NCBI RefSeq assembly: GCF_008365375.1
Contig: NZ_QOKW01000028.1
Coordinates: 1-64,000, forward strand
Length of the DNA stretch: 64,000 nucleotides
Direction of reading: 5' to 3'
Origin: Roseomonas genomospecies 6
GTDB taxonomy: Bacteria; Pseudomonadota; Alphaproteobacteria; Azospirillales; Azospirillaceae
The number at the start of each line of letters is the position of its first letter. Position 1 is the stretch's first letter. Position numbers and translations under genes: made by a program. Of this stretch, positions 1-8,251 are shown in pieces. Under the pieces are notes generated by a model, which saw only the letters and a list, made by a program, of their open reading frames with translations, searched no databases and was not told the origin of the DNA.

Positions 1-175
1 CCGGGCGGCTGACACCGGCCCGGCGCGCCACCTCCTGCACCGCCAGACGCTCGGCCGAGAGCATGATGATGTTCACCCGCTGGACATGCTTATGCGGGCG
101 GTTGCGGTCGCCGAGGATCGCGGCCAACCGCGCGCGATCCTCTGCTCCAACGATGACGCTGACGGTCTGGGCCAT
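1..175 (-). CDS. IS630-family transposase, N-terminal part (cut by window edge)
   Basis: Reading from an ATG at 175 on the minus strand, the frame stays open to the window edge for 58 codons. It contains RNRPHKHVQRVNIIMLSAER followed by VQEVARRAGVSRP, the helix-turn-helix start typical of IS630-family DDE transposases, which bind the element ends. Only the N-terminus is visible, so I cannot say whether the gene is intact. It lies next to a C-terminal IS630 fragment on the same strand but in the wrong order to be one gene, so two elements are involved. Confidence 0.72.
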   Translation of the reverse strand, partial: MAQTVSVIVGAEDRARLAAILGDRNRPHKHVQRVNIIMLSAERLAVQEVARRAGVSRP

Positions 176-231
176 GCCGACAGAATCGCATACCAGCAGC
201 CCGCTGTGAATCCTATGTCTGCGTCAGTGCA

Positions 232-549
232 CTAGTGGGTCACTTGACCTGCTGATCGCCATTGCTGGAGGACGGTCGGACGCGGCCGGAGCAATGGCCG
301 GCGGGTGCAAGCGCCGGAACCGCCCAGAGCATGCTGGCGTTGGCGACGACGGTGGCGGCGATCGGACCGTCGCCCGCCCCAAACGAAGGGCGTCGGCGCC
401 GCGTTCCAGCCCTGCGCGGCGGCTTCGAGCGCGGCGATGATCGCCTCCGGTGTCGTCGGGTGTTGCCCGGCCAGCCCCCGTCGCTTGAGAATGCGCTGCA
501 CGCTCTCGGTCATGTTCAGCCAGGAACCACCCAGCGGCGTGTACAGCGG
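232..549 (-). pseudogene. IS630-like transposase, C-terminal fragment
   Basis: The translation includes [19 protein letters not shown] and later [15 protein letters not shown]. The first matches the region around the last catalytic acidic residue of IS630-family transposases (the SWLN..E block) and the second their C-terminus. Similarity stops abruptly near 549, where a plus-strand membrane-protein fragment begins, so the 5' two thirds of the transposase are missing. It is a dead remnant. The open frame continues upstream to 750, but that part is only the complement of the membrane protein. Confidence 0.65.
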
Positions 550-949
550 CATCGCGCTGCGGGCGCTGCTGGTGCCGCCGACGGCGCTGTTCTTCAGCCT
601 GTTCGGCCTGATCTGGCACGGCACCAAGATCGGGTACTTCGTGCTCTGGCTAAAGACCGGCAATGCCCGCTTGCGCCGCCACGTCGGCATCTCCCTGGCT
701 GCGGTGACGGCCCTGTGTCTGTGCGCGTTCCTGGCGGACAACCGCATCACGCGGTTGCCGATCTATCCGACGCTGCTCGCCGGTGTGAAGGAAGGCGCCC
801 CTTGTGTCGGCTGGGCGGAAGCGAAGGCGCTCGATTGGGTGGTGCGGTCCCAGGGCGTCGTCTGGCCTGTGACGGAATGGGTCCGCCGTACCCTGTTCTT
901 CGGCATTACCTTCGGCTACCACCCGGAACGCCGCAATCAAGGGTCGTGA
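550..949 (+). pseudogene. 5'-truncated membrane protein fragment
   Basis: I do not recognise the family. From about 550 the plus-strand frame encodes two clear hydrophobic segments (around [16 protein letters not shown] and [17 protein letters not shown]) separated by a basic loop, then a soluble or amphipathic tail ending in FGITFGYHPERRNQGS. Upstream, the same frame runs through the complement of the IS630 fragment and is composition-driven. The likely reading is that an insertion removed the start of a membrane-protein gene. There is no ribosome binding site or start codon at the junction, so it is probably not expressed as a native protein. Confidence 0.4.
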
Positions 950-1362
950 TTGTATGATATATTTCACTGTTTGAGGCGTCATTATGCAACGTCTGCAGGG
1001 CGAATCCTCAGCGCGAATTGATTTCTGCCAAAGAATGTTAAGGCTATTACTCCGACACCCGGAATCAGGCTGAGAACTTTCCATGAAGACACAGAGATTC
1101 AAGATTGAATGGAAATTCAATACCGTGAACCGAAACAATTCGGCAGCCCGTATTGCAGTTTTGTAATATGGTTCGCTTCATTATTTCTTGCCCTGTGTTC
1201 GCAATTCTGTAAAGTATTGTTGGCTTTTTCCATTGAGGCGTCGATTACAATGGTGTATGTTGATACCCGCATTGTGGACGTCAAGGACCCTGCAAGCGAA
1301 ACGCCGGATCTTAACCCGATCCCTTCTCTGTTTGTCAAAAAAGGTTCAAGGAGTAAACGAAT
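950..1362. other. AT-richer intergenic stretch upstream of a small membrane protein gene
   Basis: This stretch is visibly less GC-rich than its surroundings. It carries several short open frames on both strands without ribosome binding sites or recognisable products. It probably holds the promoter of the membrane-protein gene at 1363, but I cannot pick out a convincing -35/-10 pair. An AGGAG sequence at 1348-1352 belongs to that gene's translation start. Confidence 0.4.
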
Positions 1363-1719
1363 ATGAGTGTTCAAGATCAAACCTTGCCGACGGGTTTAAC
1401 TGAGTCAGAGAAGAGCCTCAAAACCATTGCGATGGTCGTTTATGGGCTTTATGCTCTTTCGTGCCTTGTTGGTTTTACGGGCATTATTGGTGTCATCATC
1501 GCGCATATCAAAAAGAGTGACGCAGCCGGTACCGTACTCGAGAGTCATTTCTCCAATCAGATCAGGACTTTCTGGATCGGATTCGCTCTTGCTTTTGTGG
1601 GTGTGCTGACTGCCATTTTTGTGATAGGTTATTTTATCATCATCGGAGCCGGGATTTGGGTCCTGTACCGTACGGTGAAGGGCTTCCTGCGCCTTAATGA
1701 CAACAAGGCATATTCCTGA
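1363..1719 (+). CDS. Small integral membrane protein (DUF4870/COG3671-like)
   Basis: The 118-residue protein has three predicted membrane helices: about residues 22-45 (AMVVYGLYALSCLVGFTG), 68-90 (FWIGFALAFVGVLTAIFV) and the adjacent FIIIGAGIWVLY segment. Between the first two lies HIKKSDAAGTVLESHFSNQ, the conserved loop pattern of the small uncharacterised membrane proteins grouped as DUF4870 or COG3671. No biochemical role is established. The start is supported by an AGGAG ribosome binding site 10 bases upstream. Base composition is more AT-rich than the surrounding genes, which suggests a different origin. It is followed by a short GC stem-loop at 1721-1741. Confidence 0.75.
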   Translation: MSVQDQTLPTGLTESEKSLKTIAMVVYGLYALSCLVGFTGIIGVIIAHIKKSDAAGTVLESHFSNQIRTFWIGFALAFVGVLTAIFVIGYFIIIGAGIWVLYRTVKGFLRLNDNKAYS

Positions 1720-1720
1720 C

Positions 1721-1741
1721 CGCCCGCTCTCTAAACGGGCG
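1721..1741 (+). terminator. Possible terminator stem-loop after the membrane protein gene
   Basis: CGCCCG at 1721-1726 pairs with CGGGCG at 1736-1741 around a 9-base loop, directly after the stop codon at 1717-1719. There is no T-tract behind it, so termination is uncertain. Confidence 0.35.
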
Positions 1742-2062
1742 CGACGATTAAGAGGGCCTACTCAAACCCTTGTGAGTGTGGGGAGCGCGACTCGCGCTTC
1801 CCACCTCTCGGGGCAGGTCCACGTCGTTGGTTTCTGACGTTCTGGCGCCGGTCCCCTTTTCTGCCGCCTCGCTCTCCACGCGTATCTGCTTCCGTAATGG
1901 GCCGTCGGGTGTCAAGCCCCCGAATGAATCACGTCGCCGGCTTCATGCTTCCGTCCGTGGTCGGCACGTAGCCGCCACACCATGCGATCAGAAAGGAACC
2001 CGAGAGCCGATCTCACAGAGCGTGATCCTTGCCCCAAAGGGTGCGTTCAACAGCAGATACCC
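1742..2062. other. Intergenic stretch without a supported gene
   Basis: I see no coding frame with a ribosome binding site or recognisable product here. A second imperfect stem (GGGAGCGCG paired with CGCGCTTCCC) lies around 1779-1800. The rest appears to be non-coding sequence up to the left end of the IS5 element at 2063. Confidence 0.4.
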
Positions 2063-3180
2063 GGGACTTTGTTGCAGCGAGGTGAATTCGGCCGCAGCCC
2101 CCCTCCCCGGCCTTTTGATTACGCGACGCGGACGGAGTCCGGGCGTCCGAGGTCGAGCATGTGGTTCAGGACCCGGATCGCGATGGCGATCTCGGTGTTC
2201 CGCCGATCCTCGGTCCGGAACCGCAGGGCATCGCCGATGACGCGTTTCCAGCGGCTGAAAAACGCCTCGACCCGCGCGCGGACGCTGTACCGGGACGATT
2301 TCTGCCAGGCCATGCGCCCGTGCTCGGCAATGTGCTGGAGGTGCCGGTCACGCTGCGTCGGGTTGGTCGCGGCATTCGCGCTCGGCACCGCCATGGAGCG
2401 GGGCGGTACGACCACGGCGGCGTCCGGCGTGTGCGCCGCCACGGCTTCGGTCACGCCGGTCTGGTCATAGGCACCATCGGCCACGAACGCGGCGAGGGGC
2501 TCCTCGATCTGAGCCAGCAGCGGGCCAACCTGCGAGGCGTCATCGACATCGTGATCGGTCACGATCGCCGCCAGAATCCGCCCGGTGGCGGCGTCGAGCC
2601 CGACGTGCAGCTTCTTCCAGGCGCGGCGACGCTGGGTTCCGTGCTTTGCGACCAGCCACTCGCCCGACCTGCACAGCTTCACGCCCGTGCTGCCGACCAA
2701 CAGCTCCACGGCGCCGACCGAGAAGGCCGGCACGACCGGCAACCGCACGACCTTGGCCCGCCGGCTGAGGGTCGAATGATCCGGGATGGCCAGCTCCATA
2801 CCGAGCAGCTGGACAATGGAGCCGACCAGCCCTTCGGTTTGGCGCAGCGGCAGCCGGAAGACAGCCCGCAAGGTCAGGGCCGCCGTGATCGCCAGGTCCG
2901 AGTAGGTTTGCTGGCCGCCCGGCGTGGTCCGCGTTTCCGCCCGCCAGCGCTCGACGGCCTCCGGCGTGAACCAGACCGTCAGGCTGCCGCGCGCCCGAAG
3001 CCCGGCGTCATACTCCGCCCAGTTGCGAATCCGATGCCGCTGCTTCGGGATGCGATGGCTACGCGACGCGTTGGTTTTGAACGGCATGGGGCGGAACAGC
3101 GCGCGGAAGGAGGCGGAATGTCCCTTCCTACGCCCTCATCCCCAGTTCGGCAACGGGCAGCCTCGATGCAACAAGGTCTC
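2063..3180 (-). mobile_element. Complete IS5-family insertion sequence (copy 1)
   Basis: The element is about 1,118 bp and carries one transposase gene on the minus strand. Its ends are imperfect inverted repeats of 19 bp: 2063-2081 (beginning GGGACTTTGTTGCAGCG) and the reverse complement of 3162-3180. I count 16 of 19 matches by hand. No clear target duplication is visible at the flanks (left CCC, right AAC). The right end stops three bases before the first possible start codon of the next gene, so the element may have changed how that gene is expressed. Confidence 0.85.
2119..3087 (-). CDS. IS5-family transposase
   Basis: The 322-residue DDE transposase has the IS5-family layout. An N-terminal region (NWAEYDAGLRARGSLTVWFT) is followed by a DUF772-like segment containing RQTEGLVGSIVQLLGM and PDHSTLSRR. 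The catalytic core then runs through a degenerate first block (STGVKLCRSGEW), KLHVGLDAATGRILA, ADGAYD with the second catalytic Asp, and the C-terminal FFSRWKRVIGDALRFRT block. The length is normal and the frame uninterrupted, so the protein could be active. The usual first Asp is not obvious: related copies read DSTGLK, here it is GSTGVK, which may impair catalysis. Confidence 0.9.
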   Translation of the reverse strand: MPFKTNASRSHRIPKQRHRIRNWAEYDAGLRARGSLTVWFTPEAVERWRAETRTTPGGQQTYSDLAITAALTLRAVFRLPLRQTEGLVGSIVQLLGMELAIPDHSTLSRRAKVVRLPVVPAFSVGAVELLVGSTGVKLCRSGEWLVAKHGTQRRRAWKKLHVGLDAATGRILAAIVTDHDVDDASQVGPLLAQIEEPLAAFVADGAYDQTGVTEAVAAHTPDAAVVVPPRSMAVPSANAATNPTQRDRHLQHIAEHGRMAWQKSSRYSVRARVEAFFSRWKRVIGDALRFRTEDRRNTEIAIAIRVLNHMLDLGRPDSVRVA

Positions 3181-3201
3181 AACGTGAAGAAGGGGAGCAG
3201 C

Positions 3202-4086
3202 GTGGTGAAAGTGCCTGGACGTGCCGTCGTGGCTCTGTCTGCATCACTTCTCTTGGCCGTGACAAACCAAAGCAAAGCGGCGTCGTCGATCACGGATGCC
3301 ATGTGGAGCGACGGGCAGGGGAGCAGGCAGGGGAGCACGCTCACGTTCAAAAAAGATCATGTGATCGAGCGTATTGGCGACAAAGATTATCGGAGAGATC
3401 GAAAGACCTGCAGGGAAGGCCAAGCGGAGGCGTTCGAGCTGAAATACAGCGTTATGGATGTGAACCAGATCCGGCAGTGGGTACAATACGCTGGCGGAGA
3501 CCCTCGGTCTTTGTCTCGGTGGCCCGCTGGGCGCTATGAGGTGGCCAAACTCTCCTGTTATGAGACCCTGACCTTGTACGTGCGCAGTGGAACGGATTTG
3601 CTTGCCCTTTCGGGAGGAGAAGGAGAGTTGAGCATCAGTCGCTATCGCCCGTCAGTCACTCAGCCGGTGGCGTCTCGCCCAATTCCGCCCGAACGGTTGA
3701 AAGGACGCTGGACGGTAGCAGGCATTATGTCCTTCCCAAAGGCGCCAACGTGGGTCAGGTCTGAGACGGTTGCCTTGCAGCTGATTGGAACCGTGATAAC
3801 CCTTGACATCGACGACGGAGGGAATTGGGTTAACGCATGGATCGACAAAAGTGGGACGCGACTGCAGAAGGAAAAGACCGAATGCGCCGTCGTCATCGGG
3901 GCCGAACCACTTGGCGAAGAAACGGCACGGGATGAACGGCTCCCCGCATCGGTCCCGGCAACGGCAACGCGAGCAAGGGTTCGGGTCTGCATTCCGGGCG
4001 ACATGTATCGCGCTTTCTACGTTCTCGACGACCACACAGCGGCGTTCTGGCATGGCGATGTGCTGTATAAGGCTGTTCGCCAATAA
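3202..4086 (+). CDS. Secreted or periplasmic protein of unknown function
   Basis: From a GTG at 3202 (or the next codon, 3205), preceded by AGGGGAG at 3191-3197, the protein is 294 residues. It starts with a clear signal peptide: basic start, hydrophobic stretch VVALSASLLLAV, and a likely cut after SKA. The mature part has scattered cysteines and looks like two related halves (residues about 30-150 and 165-290), each beginning near a tryptophan (DAMWSDGQG, LKGRWTVAG). I do not recognise a family. An upstream ATG at 3166 exists but lies inside the IS5 end, so the native promoter has probably been displaced. Confidence 0.65.
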   Translation: MVKVPGRAVVALSASLLLAVTNQSKAASSITDAMWSDGQGSRQGSTLTFKKDHVIERIGDKDYRRDRKTCREGQAEAFELKYSVMDVNQIRQWVQYAGGDPRSLSRWPAGRYEVAKLSCYETLTLYVRSGTDLLALSGGEGELSISRYRPSVTQPVASRPIPPERLKGRWTVAGIMSFPKAPTWVRSETVALQLIGTVITLDIDDGGNWVNAWIDKSGTRLQKEKTECAVVIGAEPLGEETARDERLPASVPATATRARVRVCIPGDMYRAFYVLDDHTAAFWHGDVLYKAVRQ

Positions 4087-4206
4087 CGTGTCCTGTCCGC
4101 CACGTCCGGCTTGAGCCGCCAACCCGAGAAACTTCAGCGCCTGAAAACACTGCGCAAGGAGAAGGAAGCGCTCGATCGCGAGGTTGAACTGGCGGCCCGC
4201 CGGTGA
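4087..4206 (+). other. Short helical open frame, possibly a gene remnant
   Basis: After the TAA at 4084-4086 the same frame encodes LSRQPEKLQRLKTLRKEKE and continues as a charged helix to a TGA at 4204-4206. The pattern resembles the start of small coiled-coil plasmid proteins, but only about 31 residues exist from the TTG at 4111. It may be a remnant or a tiny gene. I see no good ribosome binding site. Confidence 0.25.
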
Positions 4207-4238
4207 CCCTGGCGTGACCGCGTCGGCCTGAGCGGGGA

Positions 4239-4269
4239 AAGAGCGCTTCCGGGACAAGGAAGCGCTCTT
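4239..4269. terminator. Bidirectional terminator-like hairpin between convergent genes
   Basis: AAGAGCGCTTCC at 4239-4250 is a perfect 12-bp inverted repeat with 4258-4269, around the 7-base loop GGGACAA. It starts with AA and ends with TT, so either strand gives a stem followed by a short U-run. It sits between the ends of the convergent genes at 3202-4086 and 4308-4841. Confidence 0.7.
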
Positions 4270-4307
4270 CGGCGCGCGGCCCAGCTGGCCATTCGGCAGC
4301 CGGTCGT

Positions 4308-4841
4308 TTAGCGGCTGAACAGCGTGCCGGCTTTCACGCCCAGCAGCCTTTCCGCGCACGCCGCATCGCACATCTCCTTGGGGGCGGGAACGAAGGCTTG
4401 TCCGGGCTTGGTGTCGAGATTGGGCTTCAGGATCGTTCCCCGGTCGACATCGATGATGGCGTACGAGCCGTCGTCCCCACATGCCGATCCGGCGCAGTTG
4501 CTCCACACGACCAGTCGATTGCCGTTTCGGGTCGGCACGCACCGCACCCGGTTGTGATCCGACAGAATCCAGTTGGTGGTGTTCAGGTCGAGTTCCTTCA
4601 GCTTTCCCCCGGCGTGCGTGCGGACGATGATGCGTCCGTCGGTGTCAAACTTCGTCCCGTACCCATCAGGGTCGACCCCGATGAGACGAACGACCGCGGA
4701 GCCGCAGTATCCCGATACATTGACGCTGCGCGTCTGGTCGAACACCTTCAGGCCATAGTCTTGCGCCCGAGCGGCACCCGCGGCGCCAAGTCCGAGCCCG
4801 AGAATGGCCCCAATCACGATGCACAAGCGTGCAGTGCTCAT
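4308..4841 (-). CDS. Small secreted protein of unknown function
   Basis: Starting at the ATG at 4841 (AAGGAT nearby), the protein is 177 residues. Its signal peptide contains LCIVIGAILGLGLGAAGA and is cut probably after ARA. The mature part has about seven cysteines (GYCGSA, RVRCVP, NCAGSACGDD, EMCDAACAERLLG), suggesting disulfides in the periplasm or outside the cell. A small beta-rich fold is likely from the alternating pattern (RLVVWSN, YAIIDVD). I do not recognise the family. The frame is open further upstream, but those residues do not look coding. Confidence 0.68.
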   Translation of the reverse strand: MSTARLCIVIGAILGLGLGAAGAARAQDYGLKVFDQTRSVNVSGYCGSAVVRLIGVDPDGYGTKFDTDGRIIVRTHAGGKLKELDLNTTNWILSDHNRVRCVPTRNGNRLVVWSNCAGSACGDDGSYAIIDVDRGTILKPNLDTKPGQAFVPAPKEMCDAACAERLLGVKAGTLFSR

Positions 4842-4983
4842 TGTGGATCCTTCATGGTTTTGCATATCGTGAATTGACGTGCCTGGCGTCCGGTGAAGAT
4901 CGACGGCCACACGGGGGCCGTGTCCCGACCGTATCGAAGCTGTGCCGGGTGCCGGACACCCTTCGCTTGGGTTCCCGTACGGA

Positions 4984-6567
4984 TCATCGCCGCATCGGCA
5001 GGCAATAGTGTTTTGCCGCGTGGAAGCGGTCACAGACACCCCGCGCGGCGCCGATGGACTCGTAGCCGTCAATGATGACGCGGAACCACGTCTGGCCGCT
5101 CTGCGGCGCGTGGAACTCCGAAATCACGTATGGGAGGCCCTTGAACGGGCCGGCTGCCAAGGTGGCGACGGACCGTTCGGCCTGCGCACGGCTGGTGTGG
5201 GATTCCAGGTGAATGAAGATCGGCCGGTTGGCCGCGGCGGCCTGCACAGCTCCGTTGCCTTCATTTCGCGGCGTCTCCGAGACGGCCCGTACGGCTGTTG
5301 CGACAGGCGGCGCAGCGCTGGCGACGACGGACCCGGCGGGCTCACGCGCGACGGTGGGGGGCTCGACGGGGGCGTCATGTCGCGCCGGCGACGGGGCGGG
5401 GTGGTTCGAAGCCGCATTCTCCACAACGACAGGTTCGGTGTCGGAAATCCGGTAGACGCCGACCCGGTGCCCGCCGGCGCCGTTCTGACCTTGGCTCGTG
5501 ACGACCAGCAGATCGTCCTTGACGTCGAGCCCGACCGGAAAGGGCGCGGCCTGGGTATATTCAACGTTGGAAAAGTCCAGGTTCATTCGCGCAATCTTGC
5601 GCGATCCGTTGAGCGCCACGTAAATCTTGCCAGCGACGATCTTCAGTGTCCGAGCGCCATCTCCCACGCGTTTCGTTCGAATGTCCAGGGCCTCGCCGCG
5701 CTCGACATGGGCGATGAGGTTTTCCAAGCGTATCCGGGCGACCGTGCCGGAGACGTTCGCGCTGAAATAGAGATGGTCGCCATAGATGGTCAGATGCCGT
5801 GGCGTGGCGGGCGTGCCGGCGATCGTCTTCACGACGCTGAAACTTGTTGTGTCGATGACAGCGAGGCCGCCGCCGTGCATGGCGCCAACGACGAGATACG
5901 GGGTGCCCGGTATGAAGACGGTGCCCCTGAGACACAGACCGCACGTCCGGTCGCGATTCGTGCCCGGCCGGGCAACGACGGGAGCGCCCACGCGGACTGT
6001 GCCGAGCGGGCGGACCGACAACGGGTTGCGGACGTCGTACAGGGAGACCGCGTTTTCCCCCCACAGCGTGACCGCCAGCCTGTCGCCCGCGCTGTTGGTG
6101 GCGATGGCCTTGGGAACGTTGCCAGTGGCGTGGACGCCGATAACAGTATCGGTTGCCGTATCGATCTGCGCGAACATGGACGGCTTCGTGCCCGTCGGAT
6201 CGCTGGTCAGTCGATAATAGGTGATCCAGAGATAGCGGCCCTTGTGCGTAAAAACCCCCTCGACGGGCTTGCCCAATGTGCCGCCCGAACCTTTGGCGTC
6301 GAACCGCCGGCCGGTGGCGTGGGTGATGGTGCCGATCTTCGCCAAGCTGCGGGAATCGTAGACCAAGGTCTTTCCGGACTCCAAGGCGTTCACATAAAAT
6401 TTTGGCAGAACCGGGTGGAACAGAACCGACTTTGGTGAAACGACGTCAAAATCTCTGGACGTTGTGGAGAAGGGTCCGATCTCTCCAATCCATGTCATGG
6501 ACGCCGCGGCCGGGCTCGCCGTCGCGGCGATCCAAAAAGCAACGGCGAGGCACCATGTCTGGAGCAT
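4984..6567 (-). CDS. Secreted beta-propeller (YVTN-like) protein with C-terminal SPOR-like domain
   Basis: The start chosen is the ATG at 6567, which gives a signal peptide (LAVAFWIAATASPAAA); the frame stays open to 6711. Residues about 25-375 are repeated blades of the type LAVIDTTSFSVVKTI, RYLWITYY and GDRLAVTLWG, as in YVTN/lactonase-like propellers that usually bind ligands. A proline/alanine-rich linker follows. The last 75 or so residues begin FIHLESHTSRAQAERSV and end RGVCDRFHAAKHYCLPMRR, matching a SPOR-type peptidoglycan-binding fold with a paired-cysteine ending. The protein is probably periplasmic and held at the cell wall. A cysteine pair in the propeller (RTCGLCLRG) is also notable. 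Confidence 0.75.
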   Translation of the reverse strand: MLQTWCLAVAFWIAATASPAAASMTWIGEIGPFSTTSRDFDVVSPKSVLFHPVLPKFYVNALESGKTLVYDSRSLAKIGTITHATGRRFDAKGSGGTLGKPVEGVFTHKGRYLWITYYRLTSDPTGTKPSMFAQIDTATDTVIGVHATGNVPKAIATNSAGDRLAVTLWGENAVSLYDVRNPLSVRPLGTVRVGAPVVARPGTNRDRTCGLCLRGTVFIPGTPYLVVGAMHGGGLAVIDTTSFSVVKTIAGTPATPRHLTIYGDHLYFSANVSGTVARIRLENLIAHVERGEALDIRTKRVGDGARTLKIVAGKIYVALNGSRKIARMNLDFSNVEYTQAAPFPVGLDVKDDLLVVTSQGQNGAGGHRVGVYRISDTEPVVVENAASNHPAPSPARHDAPVEPPTVAREPAGSVVASAAPPVATAVRAVSETPRNEGNGAVQAAAANRPIFIHLESHTSRAQAERSVATLAAGPFKGLPYVISEFHAPQSGQTWFRVIIDGYESIGAARGVCDRFHAAKHYCLPMRR

Positions 6568-6790
6568 TGAAGGAATGCCAATCAGCTTGAAGTTAGCGCA
6601 AGCTGGATGGATGGAGGCTTTGCGACAGGTTGATTCGGTTATCTGTCGAGAATACATTTCCGGGCGTTTTGCGTGATCGTCTTGAAGTGGATGTCCGGAA
6701 CGGTAGTTCATCCTCAGATACTAAACCGTTAAAGGCAATCGCCCCGGCGTGCATGTCGTTGCCGGCTTCTCGGTTCAGGCCGGGCCGCCG

Positions 6791-8209
6791 TCAAAACTGG
6801 AAGTAGATGAACGGTGCCACGCCTTCCGGGCCCAGCAGGTCGACCACACAGAGGCCCAGCGCGAAGGCTGCGCCGACCGCCATGGCCGGCCAGCGTTCAA
6901 GCTGGCGCGCGGCGAGAACCCGCCACTGGTTGACCGGCAGTTGCTGGCTCAACAGAACGGCGGCGATCAGCAGGACCGTGTAGGGTGTCGCTTGATGCGG
7001 CGCGTCCTCCAGCGGATGCACAAAGGCCTGGACATAGCTCTGCGCCGCGTCGAGCGTCGGGCTGCGGAACAGAATCCAGCCCAGGCACACCACATGGAAC
7101 ACCAAGACCCGGCGGATCAGTCGGCCCGGCAGGCCAGGGGCTGCGTCGGGATCGCGGTTGCGGCCGATCAGACGCTCCCCCGCCAGGCCGAGGCCGTGCA
7201 GCAAGCCCCACAGCACGAACGTCCAGTTGGCGCCGTGCCACAATCCACCGACCAGCATGGTCAGGATCAAGTTCAGGGCGGTGCGCGTGCGGCCATGCCG
7301 GTTGCCGCCGAGTGGGGCGTACACATAGTCGCGCAGCCAGCGCGACAGGGAGATGTGCCAGCGGTGCCAGAACTCGCGCAGCGACATCGCCCGGTAAGGG
7401 TGGTCGAAATTGTTCGGGAAGCGGAAACCCAGCAAAGCGGCGATGCCAATCGCCATGTCGGTGTAGCCGCTGAAGTCACTGTAGATCTGCACGGCGTAGC
7501 CGTAGACGGCCAGCACGAGGTCGAAGCGCGCGAAGGCGGCGGGGTCGGCGAAGACCGGATCGACGAACGTGGTCCCGACCACCCCGGCGACAACGATCTT
7601 CTTCACGCAGCCCGTGCCGATCAGCGTCAGCGCCCAGGCGGTGCGGATGCGCTCCTTCCGCACCGGCGCCTTGAGCTGGGGCAGGAAATAGGAGGCGCGG
7701 ATGATCGGGCCGGCGACGAGGTGCGGGAAGAAGGCGATGTAAAGCAGCAGGTCGACGGCGGAGGTCGCCGGCGCCACCCGCCCCCGGTGCACGTCGATGA
7801 CGTAGGACAGACAATGGAAGGTAAAGAAGGAAATCCCCACCGGAAGCGCGATGCCCAGCAGCGGTGGGGCGGCCGTGATGCCCAGCGCGGCGAACGCGCC
7901 GGCCAAGGTCTCTGCGAAAAAATCGTAGTACTTGAACAGGCAGAGGACGGCCAAGTTGGCGCCCACGGCGAGGCTGATCCAGCCGCGCCCGCGGCGTCCG
8001 CGTTCGGTGCCCAGCACCGCTCCCAGACCGTAATTGACAACCGCCATCCCGGCCAGCAGCGGGACGAACCGGGCGTCCCAAAAGCCATAAAAGACGAGGC
8101 TGGCCACCGCCAGGAACAGTTTGTGCGCCATCCACCGGCCGCGCAGCGTCCAAGCGACCGCGAACACGACCAGGAAGAACAGGGCGAATGGGATCGTCGG
8201 GAAGAGCAT
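6791..8209 (-). CDS. MBOAT-family O-acyltransferase (AlgI/DltB/PatA-like)
   Basis: The 472-residue polytopic membrane protein has the MBOAT signature. It shows YSDFSGYTDMAIGIA, then FWHRWHISLSRWLRDYVY and GGLWHGANWTFVLWGLLHG, where the invariant active-site histidine lies in the WHG segment. Members move acyl groups (usually acetyl) across the inner membrane to extracellular polymers such as alginate, peptidoglycan or other polysaccharides. The length is typical of AlgI/PatA. It follows two SGNH-type genes on the same strand (42-bp gap to the nearer). This matches loci where the MBOAT protein passes acetyl groups to a periplasmic SGNH-fold transferase. The polymer cannot be told from the sequence. 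Confidence 0.92.
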   Translation of the reverse strand: MLFPTIPFALFFLVVFAVAWTLRGRWMAHKLFLAVASLVFYGFWDARFVPLLAGMAVVNYGLGAVLGTERGRRGRGWISLAVGANLAVLCLFKYYDFFAETLAGAFAALGITAAPPLLGIALPVGISFFTFHCLSYVIDVHRGRVAPATSAVDLLLYIAFFPHLVAGPIIRASYFLPQLKAPVRKERIRTAWALTLIGTGCVKKIVVAGVVGTTFVDPVFADPAAFARFDLVLAVYGYAVQIYSDFSGYTDMAIGIAALLGFRFPNNFDHPYRAMSLREFWHRWHISLSRWLRDYVYAPLGGNRHGRTRTALNLILTMLVGGLWHGANWTFVLWGLLHGLGLAGERLIGRNRDPDAAPGLPGRLIRRVLVFHVVCLGWILFRSPTLDAAQSYVQAFVHPLEDAPHQATPYTVLLIAAVLLSQQLPVNQWRVLAARQLERWPAMAVGAAFALGLCVVDLLGPEGVAPFIYFQF

Positions 8210-8251
8210 GGGGGAGAACGCCGGGACAGGACGGGGGAGAGTGGTGGTGGT

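Noticed and set aside
1109-1366. An 85-codon frame upstream of the small membrane protein
   Set aside because: It has no ribosome binding site or recognisable domain, its translation is not conserved-looking, and it overlaps the leader of the supported gene.
4942-6438. A 498-codon plus-strand open frame
   Set aside because: It is antisense to the propeller-SPOR gene, which has a signal peptide and recognisable blades; the plus frame has neither.
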